From NCBI GenBank assembly GCA_964456185.1, contig CAYVZZ010000019.1, positions 1 through 25,818 on the forward strand: a DNA stretch of 25,818 nt, written 5' to 3'. The position numbers and the translations under genes are program-made. The notes beneath the pieces are model-generated. The model had not been told where the DNA came from and made no database searches. It was given only the letters and a program-made list of their open reading frames with translations. This document shows positions 7,395-15,386 of this stretch, in pieces. Each line of letters starts with the position of its first letter. Within the stretch, counting starts at the first letter, position 1. Source of the stretch: CAYVZZ01 sp964456185. GTDB taxonomy: Bacteria > Pseudomonadota > Gammaproteobacteria > Pseudomonadales > Alcanivoracaceae.

Positions 7395-7997
7395 TTACTT
7401 GAGGCGGATGTCAGCATCGAACACATGGTTGAGCAGGTCGATAATCATCAAAGCCGATAAGCCCCAAATGCGTTTGTCTTCATAATAATAGTTAGGTAAT
7501 CGAAAGTATTTTCCCAAAAATTTAAATGGCTTAGTCAACTCAGGTTCCTGCTCAAGAAAAAAGGCTAATGGCACACGAAAAATCTCGTCAATTTCACGCG
7601 GCTCGCCGGTTAATTTCACGTCAGGGCTAACCAGCCCCACAAAAGGCGTTACCTTTAAACGGTGTTTAGATGCCAACGGGGTTAACTGCCCCAGCAACTC
7701 AACCTGATCGGCTGACAAATCTACCTCTTCATGGGCTTCGCGCAAGGCAGTTTGCAAAATATCCTCATCACCTTCATGGCGCCCCCCGGGAAAAGCCACT
7801 TCACCTTTATGCGTTGGCATATCTTTGGTGCGCACGGTGAGGATAATCTGCGGCTCGGCCTCGCGGGTAATCGGCATCAAAACGGCGGCTTCAGGCAAAA
7901 GGGGAATGGGCAAAGGGCGCGGCTTATAACTGACCATGCGCTGACGGATTTGTGCAATTACTTTATTTTGGCAGCTGGCGCTTTGCAGATTACTCAC
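7395..7997 (-). CDS. CoA pyrophosphatase-type Nudix hydrolase (NudL/NUDT7-8 like)
   Basis: This 200-residue cytosolic Nudix hydrolase is predicted to cleave CoA or acyl-CoA to 4'-phosphopantetheine and 3',5'-ADP. It carries the CoA-type signature immediately before the Nudix box (ILTVRTKDMPTHKGEVAFPG). The Nudix box itself starts at G72 and contains E78 and the REAHEE core (R86-E91). The usual box glycine near the end is Asp (D93), while the metal-binding glutamates are all present. E. coli NudL is of similar length. The gene heads the minus-strand run followed by carbonic anhydrase, rssA, the LytM lipoprotein and fieF, and lies 43 bp from a divergent second Nudix gene. Substrate assignment follows the family motif and is otherwise inference. 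Confidence 0.88.
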   Translation of the reverse strand: MSNLQSASCQNKVIAQIRQRMVSYKPRPLPIPLLPEAAVLMPITREAEPQIILTVRTKDMPTHKGEVAFPGGRHEGDEDILQTALREAHEEVDLSADQVELLGQLTPLASKHRLKVTPFVGLVSPDVKLTGEPREIDEIFRVPLAFFLEQEPELTKPFKFLGKYFRLPNYYYEDKRIWGLSALMIIDLLNHVFDADIRLK

Positions 7998-8040
7998 AAC
8001 ACTTTACCCTGTAGCAACTTATTCATCCTTTCTCGTTATC

Positions 8041-8586
8041 ATGAACTATTGTAGCCATTGTGGCAGTGACCAATTGGTATTCGACATTCCCGATGGAGAC
8101 AATCGGCCACGTTTTTGTTGTCGGCAGTGCCATACCATTCACTATCAAAACCCGCGTATTGTCGTGGGCACTTTGCCAGTCTGGGACAACAAATTCCTAC
8201 TCTGCCGTCGCGCTATTGCACCACGCAAAGGCTACTGGACCCTACCTGCCGGTTTCTATGAAAACAATGAAACGCTGGAGGAAGGCGCCAAACGCGAGAC
8301 ACGAGAAGAAGCCTGTACTGACGTTACCATAGACCATCTCTATACGGTATTCAGCTTGCCCTATATCAACCAGGTTTATATCTTTTTTCGGGCTCGACTG
8401 GTCACCGGTGATTTTGCCGCAGGCGACGAGTCACTCGACGTAAAGCTCTTCGCAGCCGATGATATTCCCTGGGACGAGCTGGCATTTCCGGTGGTAAAGC
8501 GCAGCCTGCAACTGTATTTACAAGACAAGAAAACTGGCCATTTTCCCACCCGCAACGAGTCCGTCGAGCCGCTCAAGCTGTCATAA
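8041..8586 (+). CDS. Nudix hydrolase with N-terminal zinc ribbon
   Basis: This is a 181-residue Nudix hydrolase with a small zinc ribbon at the N-terminus (C4 and C7 in YCSHCG; C26 or C27 and C30 in FCCRQCH), like the NudC/ADP-ribose pyrophosphatase branch. The catalytic Nudix box starts at G71 in GFYENNETLEEGAKRETREE and keeps E77, R85, E86, E89 and E90. The final box glycine is replaced by Cys (C92). It is preceded by GYWTLPAG, standard for the family. The substrate is probably a nucleoside diphosphate derivative but cannot be specified. It is much shorter than NudC (about 257 residues) and lacks the NudC downstream SQPWPFPxS motif, so I do not call it nudC. It diverges from the CoA-type Nudix gene, and a hairpin follows its stop. 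Confidence 0.87.
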   Translation: MNYCSHCGSDQLVFDIPDGDNRPRFCCRQCHTIHYQNPRIVVGTLPVWDNKFLLCRRAIAPRKGYWTLPAGFYENNETLEEGAKRETREEACTDVTIDHLYTVFSLPYINQVYIFFRARLVTGDFAAGDESLDVKLFAADDIPWDELAFPVVKRSLQLYLQDKKTGHFPTRNESVEPLKLS

Positions 8587-8611
8587 CGCCATTGGCTGAA
8601 ATGCCAAAAAA

Positions 8612-8645
8612 TTGTTGCCCAAGGGCATAACAATTCAGTTTTTAG
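8612..8645 (+). terminator. Probable Rho-independent terminator after the zinc-ribbon Nudix gene
   Basis: TTGTTGCCC (8612-8620), a two-base loop AA, then GGGC (8623-8626) and AACAA (8629-8633) form a stem with a 2-nt bulge. A T-rich run, TTCAGTTTTT, follows. It lies 26 bp after the Nudix stop and upstream of the first AdeT-like gene, so the latter probably has its own promoter between about 8630 and 8680. Confidence 0.5.
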
Positions 8646-8689
8646 TCTTCTACTATCAAACCATAACAACAGCCAAAACAAGGTCGATT

Positions 8690-9955
8690 ATGTCACTTAT
8701 TACCAAAGCATTCGTTTGCTTCTCACTGGCGCTTTTCGCCGCCTCTAGCTGGGCAGACGCAAAACCTTTTAACATGTCGTCAGCCCAAAAAAAGCTGATT
8801 GACCAGCTGGCACGGACGACACAGCCTAGTGATGCGCTGCTTAATAAAGTCACTACTCAGCTCAGCCAAGAGCAGCTGCACAATTTCCTTCATGCCGCCT
8901 CCGATGTAAAAGTCACCGCCGACCTAATTCGTCAGGTGTACCAAACCGCCTACCACACCGAAGCGCCGATTAATCAGCGCGGTCGCAAGATAAAGCAACT
9001 CCTGGGGTTGGGCTCAGGTGAGGTGCTAGAACGCCGCGTTTGTATTTGGGATCCCATTGGTAAGGCGGGGCCAATTTTCCAGGGCGCCAAGGATCAAAAA
9101 GCCCGAGTGCGCGCCTTTGGCATCAAACTAAACTTAGTGCCTTATACAGATGAAGGCATTGCCACCGCCGACTTAAAATCAGGGCATTGTGATGCGGCTT
9201 TAATCAGCGGCCTGCGTGCGCGTTCACTCAACAAATATACCGGCACCACCGACGCCATCGGTGCCATCACCACCAAAAAACAAATGCACACCCTGCTGTA
9301 TGTGCTCTCTCGCCCCACCATGGCCAATCACATGATTCAGGGACCCTTTGTCACCCTGGGCATTGCCCAAGGCGGTGCCGCCTATGTATTCGTAAATGAC
9401 AGAAGCATTAACACCCTAAGCAATGCCGCCGGCAAAAAAGTAGCCGTTTTAGGTTATGACCCGGTGCAAGCCGAAATGGTGGCGCAAATTGGTGCAACCC
9501 CAGTCCCGGCAACCATGCTGTCAGCGCCCAATATGTTCAATAATGGCGTCGTCGATGTATTAGCGGCTCCCCTCGTCGCCTATGATGCCATGGAGCTGTA
9601 CAAAGGCATGACGCCCAATGGTGGTATTATCGACTTCCCGCTGGCTCAAATCACCATGCAGCTGATCGGTTGGCGTAGTGAAATCCCCAACTTCTTGGGG
9701 CAATTGGTGCGTGAGTCATTCTTTGATAATTATAAAAAGATAAGCGAAGCACTCAGTGGGCATTCCAATATCCCCGACCACTGGTGGATTGAAATCCCGC
9801 CGAAGGATAAAGTCGAATACACACAAATGATGCAAAAAGCCCGCATCACCTTGCGCAAAAAGGGATATTACTCGGCCGACATGCTGACATTACAACGCAA
9901 AATTCGCTGTAAATATCATCCCTCTCACAGTGAGTGCACTAATCCGGTAGAATAA
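8690..9955 (+). CDS. AdeT1/2-type putative solute-binding protein, copy 1
   Basis: This is a predicted secreted periplasmic protein of 421 residues. The start is ATG 8690 with AAGG 7 bp upstream, although the frame is open from 8612. A signal peptide ends near A22 (SSWA/DA). From C118 on, the sequence matches the family of Acinetobacter AdeT1/AdeT2 as I recall it: CIWDPIGKAGPIF, a HCDAALISGLRARSLNKYTG block, ELYKGM, IPDHWW, and a C-terminal QRKIRCKYHPSHSEC. AdeT was named for a drug-efflux association, but the fold resembles an extracytoplasmic solute-binding protein and the real ligand is unknown. Four cysteines (C118, HCDA, RCKY, SEC) are shared with copy 2 and could form disulfides. Residues 30-110 form a helical extension absent from classical AdeT. 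No TRAP or ABC permease lies next to it. Copy 2 follows 36 bp downstream. Confidence 0.75.
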   Translation: MSLITKAFVCFSLALFAASSWADAKPFNMSSAQKKLIDQLARTTQPSDALLNKVTTQLSQEQLHNFLHAASDVKVTADLIRQVYQTAYHTEAPINQRGRKIKQLLGLGSGEVLERRVCIWDPIGKAGPIFQGAKDQKARVRAFGIKLNLVPYTDEGIATADLKSGHCDAALISGLRARSLNKYTGTTDAIGAITTKKQMHTLLYVLSRPTMANHMIQGPFVTLGIAQGGAAYVFVNDRSINTLSNAAGKKVAVLGYDPVQAEMVAQIGATPVPATMLSAPNMFNNGVVDVLAAPLVAYDAMELYKGMTPNGGIIDFPLAQITMQLIGWRSEIPNFLGQLVRESFFDNYKKISEALSGHSNIPDHWWIEIPPKDKVEYTQMMQKARITLRKKGYYSADMLTLQRKIRCKYHPSHSECTNPVE

Positions 9956-11377
9956 AGCAGTTCGCCCAAAATAATAAACAAAGGGGGCATCATGCTAAAA
10001 CTCATTAAAATCTTGCCATTGTTACTGCTTGTACTGTGCCCGCCTGTTTGGGCGCAGTCTGGGCAGCTCGAGCCACTTAATCTTCAAGAGGCGGCTGCCA
10101 ACCTCACCCCCGAGCAGGTCGACTCCTTGCAGAAAATGGCCACCTACCTAACCCCCCGCGATGTGCTCACGCCGAAACAAATGAAGCTGTTAGATCAATT
10201 GGGGCGAAGCACATCACCCAGCCGGGAACTGATTCAAGCGCTCATCAATAGCGTCACGGATAAGCAATGGGGCATCATTCACCGCTTTTTCCCGGGCCTA
10301 AAAATGACCCCCGAGCTGACGGACAAGATCATCAATCTTGTGCAGAAGGTGTATGCCATTGCCTATAACACCGAACTGCCCGTCATGGAGAGAGCTCGGC
10401 GGTTAAAACAATTGGCCCGCCAGGTTCTGGGCAAGCAAACTGTCGATCGCTTCCTCGAAAGTGTGACCCGCAACATTTGTATTTGGGATCCGGTTGGTCG
10501 CTCGGGGCCGATTTTCCAAGCCGCCATGGATCAAAGCGCTAAAATGCGCGCCCTTGGCATACAACTCAACCTCGTGCCTTACACTGATGAAAGCGTACTC
10601 GTTGCCGACCTCCAGTCTAACCATTGCGATGCTGGCCTGATGAGCGGCATGCGGGCACGCTCGTTCAATCGTTTTAGCGGCACCGTCGATGCCGTGGGAG
10701 CGATCACCACCAAGAAACAAATGCACACCCTGCTCTACGTGCTGTCGCGCCCCGCCATGGCCAAACACATGATTTCGGGCTCGTTTGTTACCTTGGGCAT
10801 TGCGCAAGCAGGTGCGGCTTATATCTTTGTTAATGACAAATCCATTAACAGCCTGAGTAATGCTGCCGGCAAGAAAGTGGCCGTCTTGGGATATGACCCG
10901 GTACAAGCTGAAATGGTCGCTGCAATTGGTGCCACTCCAGTACCCGCTTCTATGTTCACCGCACCTAATATGTTCAATAATGGCGTGGTCGATGTCTTGG
11001 CTGCGCCCTTGGTCGCCTACAATGCATTAGAGCTTTACAAAGGCATGACACCGAACGGCGGGATTGTTAACTATCCGTTGGCACAGATCAGCATGCAGCT
11101 CATTGGTTGGCGCTTCAAAATCCCCAATGTCATCGGTCAGCTGGTGCGCGAATCTTTCTTCAATAATTACGATAAAATTGAAAAAGCGCTCAATGCCCAG
11201 ACGGAAAACATCCCCGACCATTGGTGGATCCCCATCCCCAAGGAAGACAAAGCCGACTACACCCACATGATGAAGCAGGCACGGCTCACCCTATTGAAAA
11301 AGGGCTACTACGACGGCGATATGCTCGAATTGCAACGCAAAATCCGCTGCAAATATAATCCTTCACGGGCGGAATGC
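9041..11377 (+). repeat. Tandem gene duplication: conserved domains of the two AdeT-like genes
   Basis: The segment 9041-9937 (from CIWDP to the final SEC of copy 1) and 10478-11377 (same segment of copy 2) are direct paralogous repeats of about 0.9 kb, differing by one codon in length. By eye about three quarters of the residues are identical, with long perfect blocks such as ITTKKQMHTLLYVLSRP and APNMFNNGVVDVLAAPLVAY. Silent differences are frequent, so the duplication is not very recent. The N-terminal portions are much more divergent. Confidence 0.85.
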
Positions 11378-11419
11378 ACCACCACCGTAAAAGCCGCTTT
11401 AAAGCAAATGAAGCAGTAA
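9992..11419 (+). CDS. AdeT1/2-type putative solute-binding protein, copy 2 (longer N-terminus)
   Basis: This is a predicted periplasmic protein of 475 residues. A strong Shine-Dalgarno (AAGGGGG, 9981-9987) precedes ATG 9992. The signal peptide is MLKLIKILPLLLLVLCPPVW with likely cleavage after A21. The conserved AdeT-like domain begins at C163 (CIWDPVGRSGPIF) and ends at RCKYNPSRAEC, followed by a 13-residue basic tail. The pre-domain region is about 45 residues longer than in copy 1. It shows an internal repeat, LTPEQVDSLQKMATYLTP then LTPKQMKLLDQLGRSTSP, and a third related start at MTPELTDKIINLV. The four family cysteines are kept. It is presumably co-transcribed with copy 1 and ends 8 bp before a hairpin. 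It could be a binding protein, a lipid- or cell-wall-facing protein, or an efflux accessory; sequence does not decide. Confidence 0.75.
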   Translation: MLKLIKILPLLLLVLCPPVWAQSGQLEPLNLQEAAANLTPEQVDSLQKMATYLTPRDVLTPKQMKLLDQLGRSTSPSRELIQALINSVTDKQWGIIHRFFPGLKMTPELTDKIINLVQKVYAIAYNTELPVMERARRLKQLARQVLGKQTVDRFLESVTRNICIWDPVGRSGPIFQAAMDQSAKMRALGIQLNLVPYTDESVLVADLQSNHCDAGLMSGMRARSFNRFSGTVDAVGAITTKKQMHTLLYVLSRPAMAKHMISGSFVTLGIAQAGAAYIFVNDKSINSLSNAAGKKVAVLGYDPVQAEMVAAIGATPVPASMFTAPNMFNNGVVDVLAAPLVAYNALELYKGMTPNGGIVNYPLAQISMQLIGWRFKIPNVIGQLVRESFFNNYDKIEKALNAQTENIPDHWWIPIPKEDKADYTHMMKQARLTLLKKGYYDGDMLELQRKIRCKYNPSRAECTTTVKAALKQMKQ

Positions 11420-11426
11420 GTTAATC

Positions 11427-11467
11427 GACCAAAAAGCCTGCCCCTTCAATGGAACAGGCCTTTGGTC
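11427..11467. terminator. Bidirectional hairpin terminator between convergent operons
   Basis: GACCAAA (11427-11433) pairs with TTTGGTC (11461-11467), and GCCTG (11436-11440) pairs with CAGGC (11455-11459), separated by a small AA/C internal loop. This gives a 12-bp stem with a 14-nt loop. It sits between the stop of the second AdeT-like gene (11419) and the stop of the DUF4340 gene (11485, minus). Read on the minus strand the descending arm is followed by TTTTTGG, so it could serve both operons. Confidence 0.6.
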
Positions 11468-11484
11468 TCTTACGGTTTGGACAA

Positions 11485-12489
11485 CTATTGTGCCGTCACC
11501 GTCTTAGGTGGATTCACCGACTTCAGTGCAGTTTCCGCCTTTTCTTTTGGCTTTTCTTTCTCTTTCGGTTCAGGCGTCAACTTCAGTGTTGTCAGGCTTG
11601 GTGCCTTGAGGTCTTTAACCAAATCCAGGCTCACCTTAAACACATAAGGCAAATCGGACCGAGTAAGATACCAGCCTTTATCCAGCCCCTCTTTCGACTG
11701 ATTACCGACCTCAGAAAAGGCATACGTCAAACTACGGCTATCGGTTTCCACCTTCACCTCAAAAGCCGCTACCGGCAATGACACCTGCTGCGTCTGGCCG
11801 ACCACCGACCGGTAGCGCATGGCAGCCAACCGACCCAACAGAGTATTCACGCTGTTGAGTTTAAGTGTCACGTCAGTGGCCTTCGCGGCTTTCCACTGGG
11901 CGCCCTGCTTTTGCAGCGTGATCTGCGGGAAAGCCGCCTGTTTGATGTTGCCTGCCGTAATCTGCAACAACTGTTTGTCGCGCCACGCATCCACCTGAGC
12001 AGAAAGCAACCAGGCGCTCAACGAGCTGCTGTAGATATCCTGCCCTTTGCCTGCACGCACATACACGCGCCCGGCTCCGGCCGATTTACCCACATACAAC
12101 GTCAGGGTGTTACCTTTCTTGTGCAACACCAACTTTTTGACATAATCATCAGGCGCCACATTAAACCGCTTGGCCGCCTCTTGTGTCACTGCCACCGGCA
12201 AACCGCCAGTCAGATTTTTCAGCTGTTGCAGCAGGTTATTCACCCGCTGCTCGTCTACCGGAAAATCCTTGGCTTGGGGCAATAGCCAGCCACCATTGCC
12301 TTTCTTGAGCACCAGTTTTTGCGAGCGCCCCTTCGTCGGCTTGATCACGTCAATTTGCGTTACTGCCGTCGTCTTAAAGCTTAATAAGGGCGTTTTTTCC
12401 GCTTGAGTGCCGCTCGGCCAAGCCAGCCAAACTGCCAGCAAGAGCTGCACAATCAAGATAATCCACAAAAGTGAAATACGCTTACTCAT
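11485..12489 (-). CDS. DUF4340 domain-containing protein, Gld-type ABC operon
   Basis: This 334-residue protein has one N-terminal membrane anchor (about residues 5-24) and a predicted periplasmic body of repeated beta-rich units, recognisable as DUF4340 (GGWLLPQAKDFPVDEQRVNNLL, and LTLYVGKSAGAGRVYVR). The C-terminus is a low-complexity Lys/Glu/Pro tail (about 300-334) beginning PEPKEKEKPKEK. The function is unknown. Families with this domain are commonly encoded next to GldG-like ABC accessory proteins, which is the case here. Its ATG overlaps the upstream permease-GldG stop by 4 bp (12486-12489), so translation is probably coupled. It is the last gene of the three-gene operon and terminates at the shared hairpin. 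Confidence 0.82.
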   Translation of the reverse strand: MSKRISLLWIILIVQLLLAVWLAWPSGTQAEKTPLLSFKTTAVTQIDVIKPTKGRSQKLVLKKGNGGWLLPQAKDFPVDEQRVNNLLQQLKNLTGGLPVAVTQEAAKRFNVAPDDYVKKLVLHKKGNTLTLYVGKSAGAGRVYVRAGKGQDIYSSSLSAWLLSAQVDAWRDKQLLQITAGNIKQAAFPQITLQKQGAQWKAAKATDVTLKLNSVNTLLGRLAAMRYRSVVGQTQQVSLPVAAFEVKVETDSRSLTYAFSEVGNQSKEGLDKGWYLTRSDLPYVFKVSLDLVKDLKAPSLTTLKLTPEPKEKEKPKEKAETALKSVNPPKTVTAQ

Positions 12490-15386
12490 TTTGTACCTCC
12501 TGCTGTGTTTTTTGCGTCATTCAACTGACGAATTAACTGCCGACGACGGTAGCCTCGTCGCTGCCACGCCAAGAAGGCCACTAGCAACAGCCCAAGCAAG
12601 GCCAGCGCGTAGTTGAGATACTCCCAAAACATTTGCTCGCTACGGCTCAACGGCTGCAACAAATGGGAATGACTGGCCTTGTCACGCAGCGCCAGCATGG
12701 CCGGGCTTTGCAACGTCCAATCGACCAGGTTCTGTACCAACTGAATCGGCTGATCATAGGGACGCCCCAAACCGGCACCAATCATGCCGAGGGTGTTGTC
12801 CGCCACAAAACTCGATGAGCCAATCACCACCAAATGCGTGCCTTGGGGTGAATGCTGAATAACCGACGTAATCACGGGTTTATCGGCCTTCTTGTCATCC
12901 GATTGCTGCTTGTCAGCCTGCGGCAACATCGGGTTCGGATGGTTGGCAAACCAGGACGTAAACTGGCCGGTTACCGCTACCGCCAATACATGCGATGCCT
13001 GCTTGCCGCTCGGAGCAAACGGAACCGGCTCACCCTTGGCATCCTGTTCCGGCAACACCTGAGTGCTGTCATTCAGCCAACTACGGGGTGAGCTGGTCAG
13101 TAATGGTACGGCTCGATTACCGTCCAACTTGGTGTGATCCAGCTTTATTGGTGACACCCAACTTAAGGTCATCTGCTGCAACGAGCGCGTCACTGGCGAC
13201 TGGGCGTTTAAGCCATCCCCGTTGATGAACGGAAAATAGGGATACGGCATGGGGTAATACTGCTGCAATGTTAGCCCACCGATATGGCGGTAAACCGGCA
13301 CCGGGAAGAGCATGTTGCGCGGGTCCATCACCAGTGTTTGTCCCAGCGAAATGCCCTTCTGCCCAAGCCATTTGTCCAAGCCCGTTTTATGTTGATTGAG
13401 ATGCAGGCCATTTTTCCCCAGCTTGACCTGATACGGCGAGGCGGCGATGACCACATTTCCGCCCTGCATCAGGAACTGGTCGATGGCAAACAACTGTTTC
13501 GGCTTCACCTGGTCAGGTGCCAGCACCAACAGCAACTGAGTGCCTGCAGGCACTTGCCCATCGGACAGATCGGTTTGTTTCACCACCACATGGCCACGCA
13601 ATGCGTTCGTCAAACGGGAGAAACTGGGCCCTGACGCACGCCCCATACGCGCCAGCATGGGATTTTGCTGCGGGGCAAAAATCGCTACGGTTTTGCGCGT
13701 TCCACTGACAAATTGGCTCAGGCCATCGACGATGGCTTTCTTCAGATTATCGGCGGTTAAATCACTGGGCAGACTAATCGGCACCGTCTGCTCGCCGCGC
13801 TGCAACATGAAGTAAAAGTAGAACGGTTGCACATCCAACAAACCGGCCACCATCGGCTGGAAGCCGTATTGCTTGGCAATCTTGTCGGCCAAGGCTCCGT
13901 CGTTGGCTAATGGATTTTGGATATCCACTTTCAGCATGCCTTGAGATTGCGTCTGCAGGTCAGCCAGTTCACTCTTGAATGTCTTGTGCAAACCCGCCAG
14001 CACGGGCGGCAAGGTGTCGTTTGCCGAAATATAACCATGCAGGGTCACCGGTTTATTCAGGCTGACGAACACATCGCCCTGCTTCCGATAATCGGCCACC
14101 ACCGATTTAATGGTGTTGGTGAGGACATATTCTGGCGCTTTCAAATTAACGGCGATTTTACCGCCGGCATCCTGAGTAGCCTCCACCAGCTGCTGAAAGC
14201 TCAGCACCTTGTATTGATCGCCATATTTGATCAGCACATTGAAATACGCGTTCACCACCGAGGCCTCATAACGGCTGCGGTTACGAAACGGCACCGGCTT
14301 AATGCCATAGCGCTTGGCTAATTTATTGGCAACGTCGGTCGACGATTGCGGATCCACAAATCGTACCGTCACCTGATCCCCACCGGAGATGGCGTATTCG
14401 CGCATCAGATTTTTCAGCTGGGGCACCAAGGGTGCCAACAACGGGTGGGTTTTATGGCTAAAAATGCCTTCGATCAATAGCGGTTCTGATAAGCGGTGCA
14501 ACTCGCTCGTGGTGGCCGCCGACAAGGTAAATTGGTTGCCTTGTGTGAGATCCACACGCGCCTGATTCAACCCGCCCAGCCAAAAGTTGGCTACCAGCAG
14601 GTTGGCAATCACAAGGCCGCCCGCCCACACAACAGGCCGGTGCGCTTTGTGGGCTGTTTTGCTGCCTTCCCAGCGTAAGCGCGTCAACGCCAGGCCGTTT
14701 AGCACCAGAAATGCCGCGGCCAGCGAGGCGTAATAATACAGGTCACGAATATCCAGCACGCCGCGCGTGATGGAGTCGAATCGATAATCGGTGCTTATCA
14801 GATTCAGCCAATGGCTAACCCCACCCGAGAAGAATCCGGTGAGCAACTCACTGCCCGGCAAATACAACACGAGGCATACCAACACGCTGACAATCAGGCT
14901 AACAATCTGGTTGTCGGTCTTGGCTGACACATACAGCCCGACGGCAATATATGTGCTCGCCAACAACAACGCAGCCACATAACCACCAATCACCGGCCCC
15001 CAATCGAGCGGACCAATCAACGAAACGGTAATCGGCAGGCCTAGCGTCAGCAGCAGCGCAACGGCTACTAGCAGGAAGCATCCGAGAAATTTCCCCAGCA
15101 CCAGCTGCCATAATGAAGCGGGCGACGTGAGCAAGGCTTCCAGCGTACCGGCATGGCGCTCTTCGCTCCACATCCGCATGGTAATGGCTGCCACCAAAAA
15201 GATAAGCAGCAGTGGCATCCACTGAAACAAGGGGCGAATGTCTGCCAGATTACGGGCGAAAAAAGTATCCACCCAAAACACCACAAACAGGCTAATCGCC
15301 AGAAAAGCGCCAATAAAAATGTAGGCAATGGATGAATGGAAAAAGGCCGCCAATTCACGGCGAGCAATGCTCCAGATATTACGCAT
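12486..15386 (-). CDS. Fused ABC-2 permease (GldF-like) and GldG-like accessory protein
   Basis: This 966-residue membrane protein joins two modules that are separate genes (gldF and gldG) in Bacteroidetes. Residues 1-235 form an ABC-2-type permease with about six TM helices and the family segment TMRMWSEERHAGTLEALLTSP (about 69-89). After a TM at about 253-271, a large extracytoplasmic ABC_transp_aux/GldG domain runs to about 915, including DQFLMQGGNVVIAASPYQV. A C-terminal TM (about 925-941) and a basic tail follow. The partner ATPase overlaps upstream by 8 bp and the DUF4340 gene downstream by 4 bp. The substrate is unknown. In gliding bacteria the Gld ABC proteins support surface motility, but no other gliding gene is present, so motility should not be inferred. 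Fused versions of this protein occur in other proteobacteria. Confidence 0.87.
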   Translation of the reverse strand: MRNIWSIARRELAAFFHSSIAYIFIGAFLAISLFVVFWVDTFFARNLADIRPLFQWMPLLLIFLVAAITMRMWSEERHAGTLEALLTSPASLWQLVLGKFLGCFLLVAVALLLTLGLPITVSLIGPLDWGPVIGGYVAALLLASTYIAVGLYVSAKTDNQIVSLIVSVLVCLVLYLPGSELLTGFFSGGVSHWLNLISTDYRFDSITRGVLDIRDLYYYASLAAAFLVLNGLALTRLRWEGSKTAHKAHRPVVWAGGLVIANLLVANFWLGGLNQARVDLTQGNQFTLSAATTSELHRLSEPLLIEGIFSHKTHPLLAPLVPQLKNLMREYAISGGDQVTVRFVDPQSSTDVANKLAKRYGIKPVPFRNRSRYEASVVNAYFNVLIKYGDQYKVLSFQQLVEATQDAGGKIAVNLKAPEYVLTNTIKSVVADYRKQGDVFVSLNKPVTLHGYISANDTLPPVLAGLHKTFKSELADLQTQSQGMLKVDIQNPLANDGALADKIAKQYGFQPMVAGLLDVQPFYFYFMLQRGEQTVPISLPSDLTADNLKKAIVDGLSQFVSGTRKTVAIFAPQQNPMLARMGRASGPSFSRLTNALRGHVVVKQTDLSDGQVPAGTQLLLVLAPDQVKPKQLFAIDQFLMQGGNVVIAASPYQVKLGKNGLHLNQHKTGLDKWLGQKGISLGQTLVMDPRNMLFPVPVYRHIGGLTLQQYYPMPYPYFPFINGDGLNAQSPVTRSLQQMTLSWVSPIKLDHTKLDGNRAVPLLTSSPRSWLNDSTQVLPEQDAKGEPVPFAPSGKQASHVLAVAVTGQFTSWFANHPNPMLPQADKQQSDDKKADKPVITSVIQHSPQGTHLVVIGSSSFVADNTLGMIGAGLGRPYDQPIQLVQNLVDWTLQSPAMLALRDKASHSHLLQPLSRSEQMFWEYLNYALALLGLLLVAFLAWQRRGYRRRQLIRQLNDAKNTAGGTK

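Noticed and set aside
10403..10906. Minus-strand open frame of 167 codons inside the second AdeT-like gene
   Set aside because: It is antisense to a conserved paralogous domain; its length comes from that gene's codon bias.
8690..11419. Considered whether the repeated segments mark an insertion sequence or transposase pair
   Set aside because: The repeats are in-frame paralogous coding domains with signal peptides, no terminal inverted repeats or target-site duplication were seen, and the motifs match AdeT-type proteins.
12486..15335. Several plus-strand open frames antisense to the permease-GldG fusion (for example 13917-14321)
   Set aside because: The GldG-like reading is continuous for 966 codons with recognised domains; the antisense frames have no start signals or motifs.
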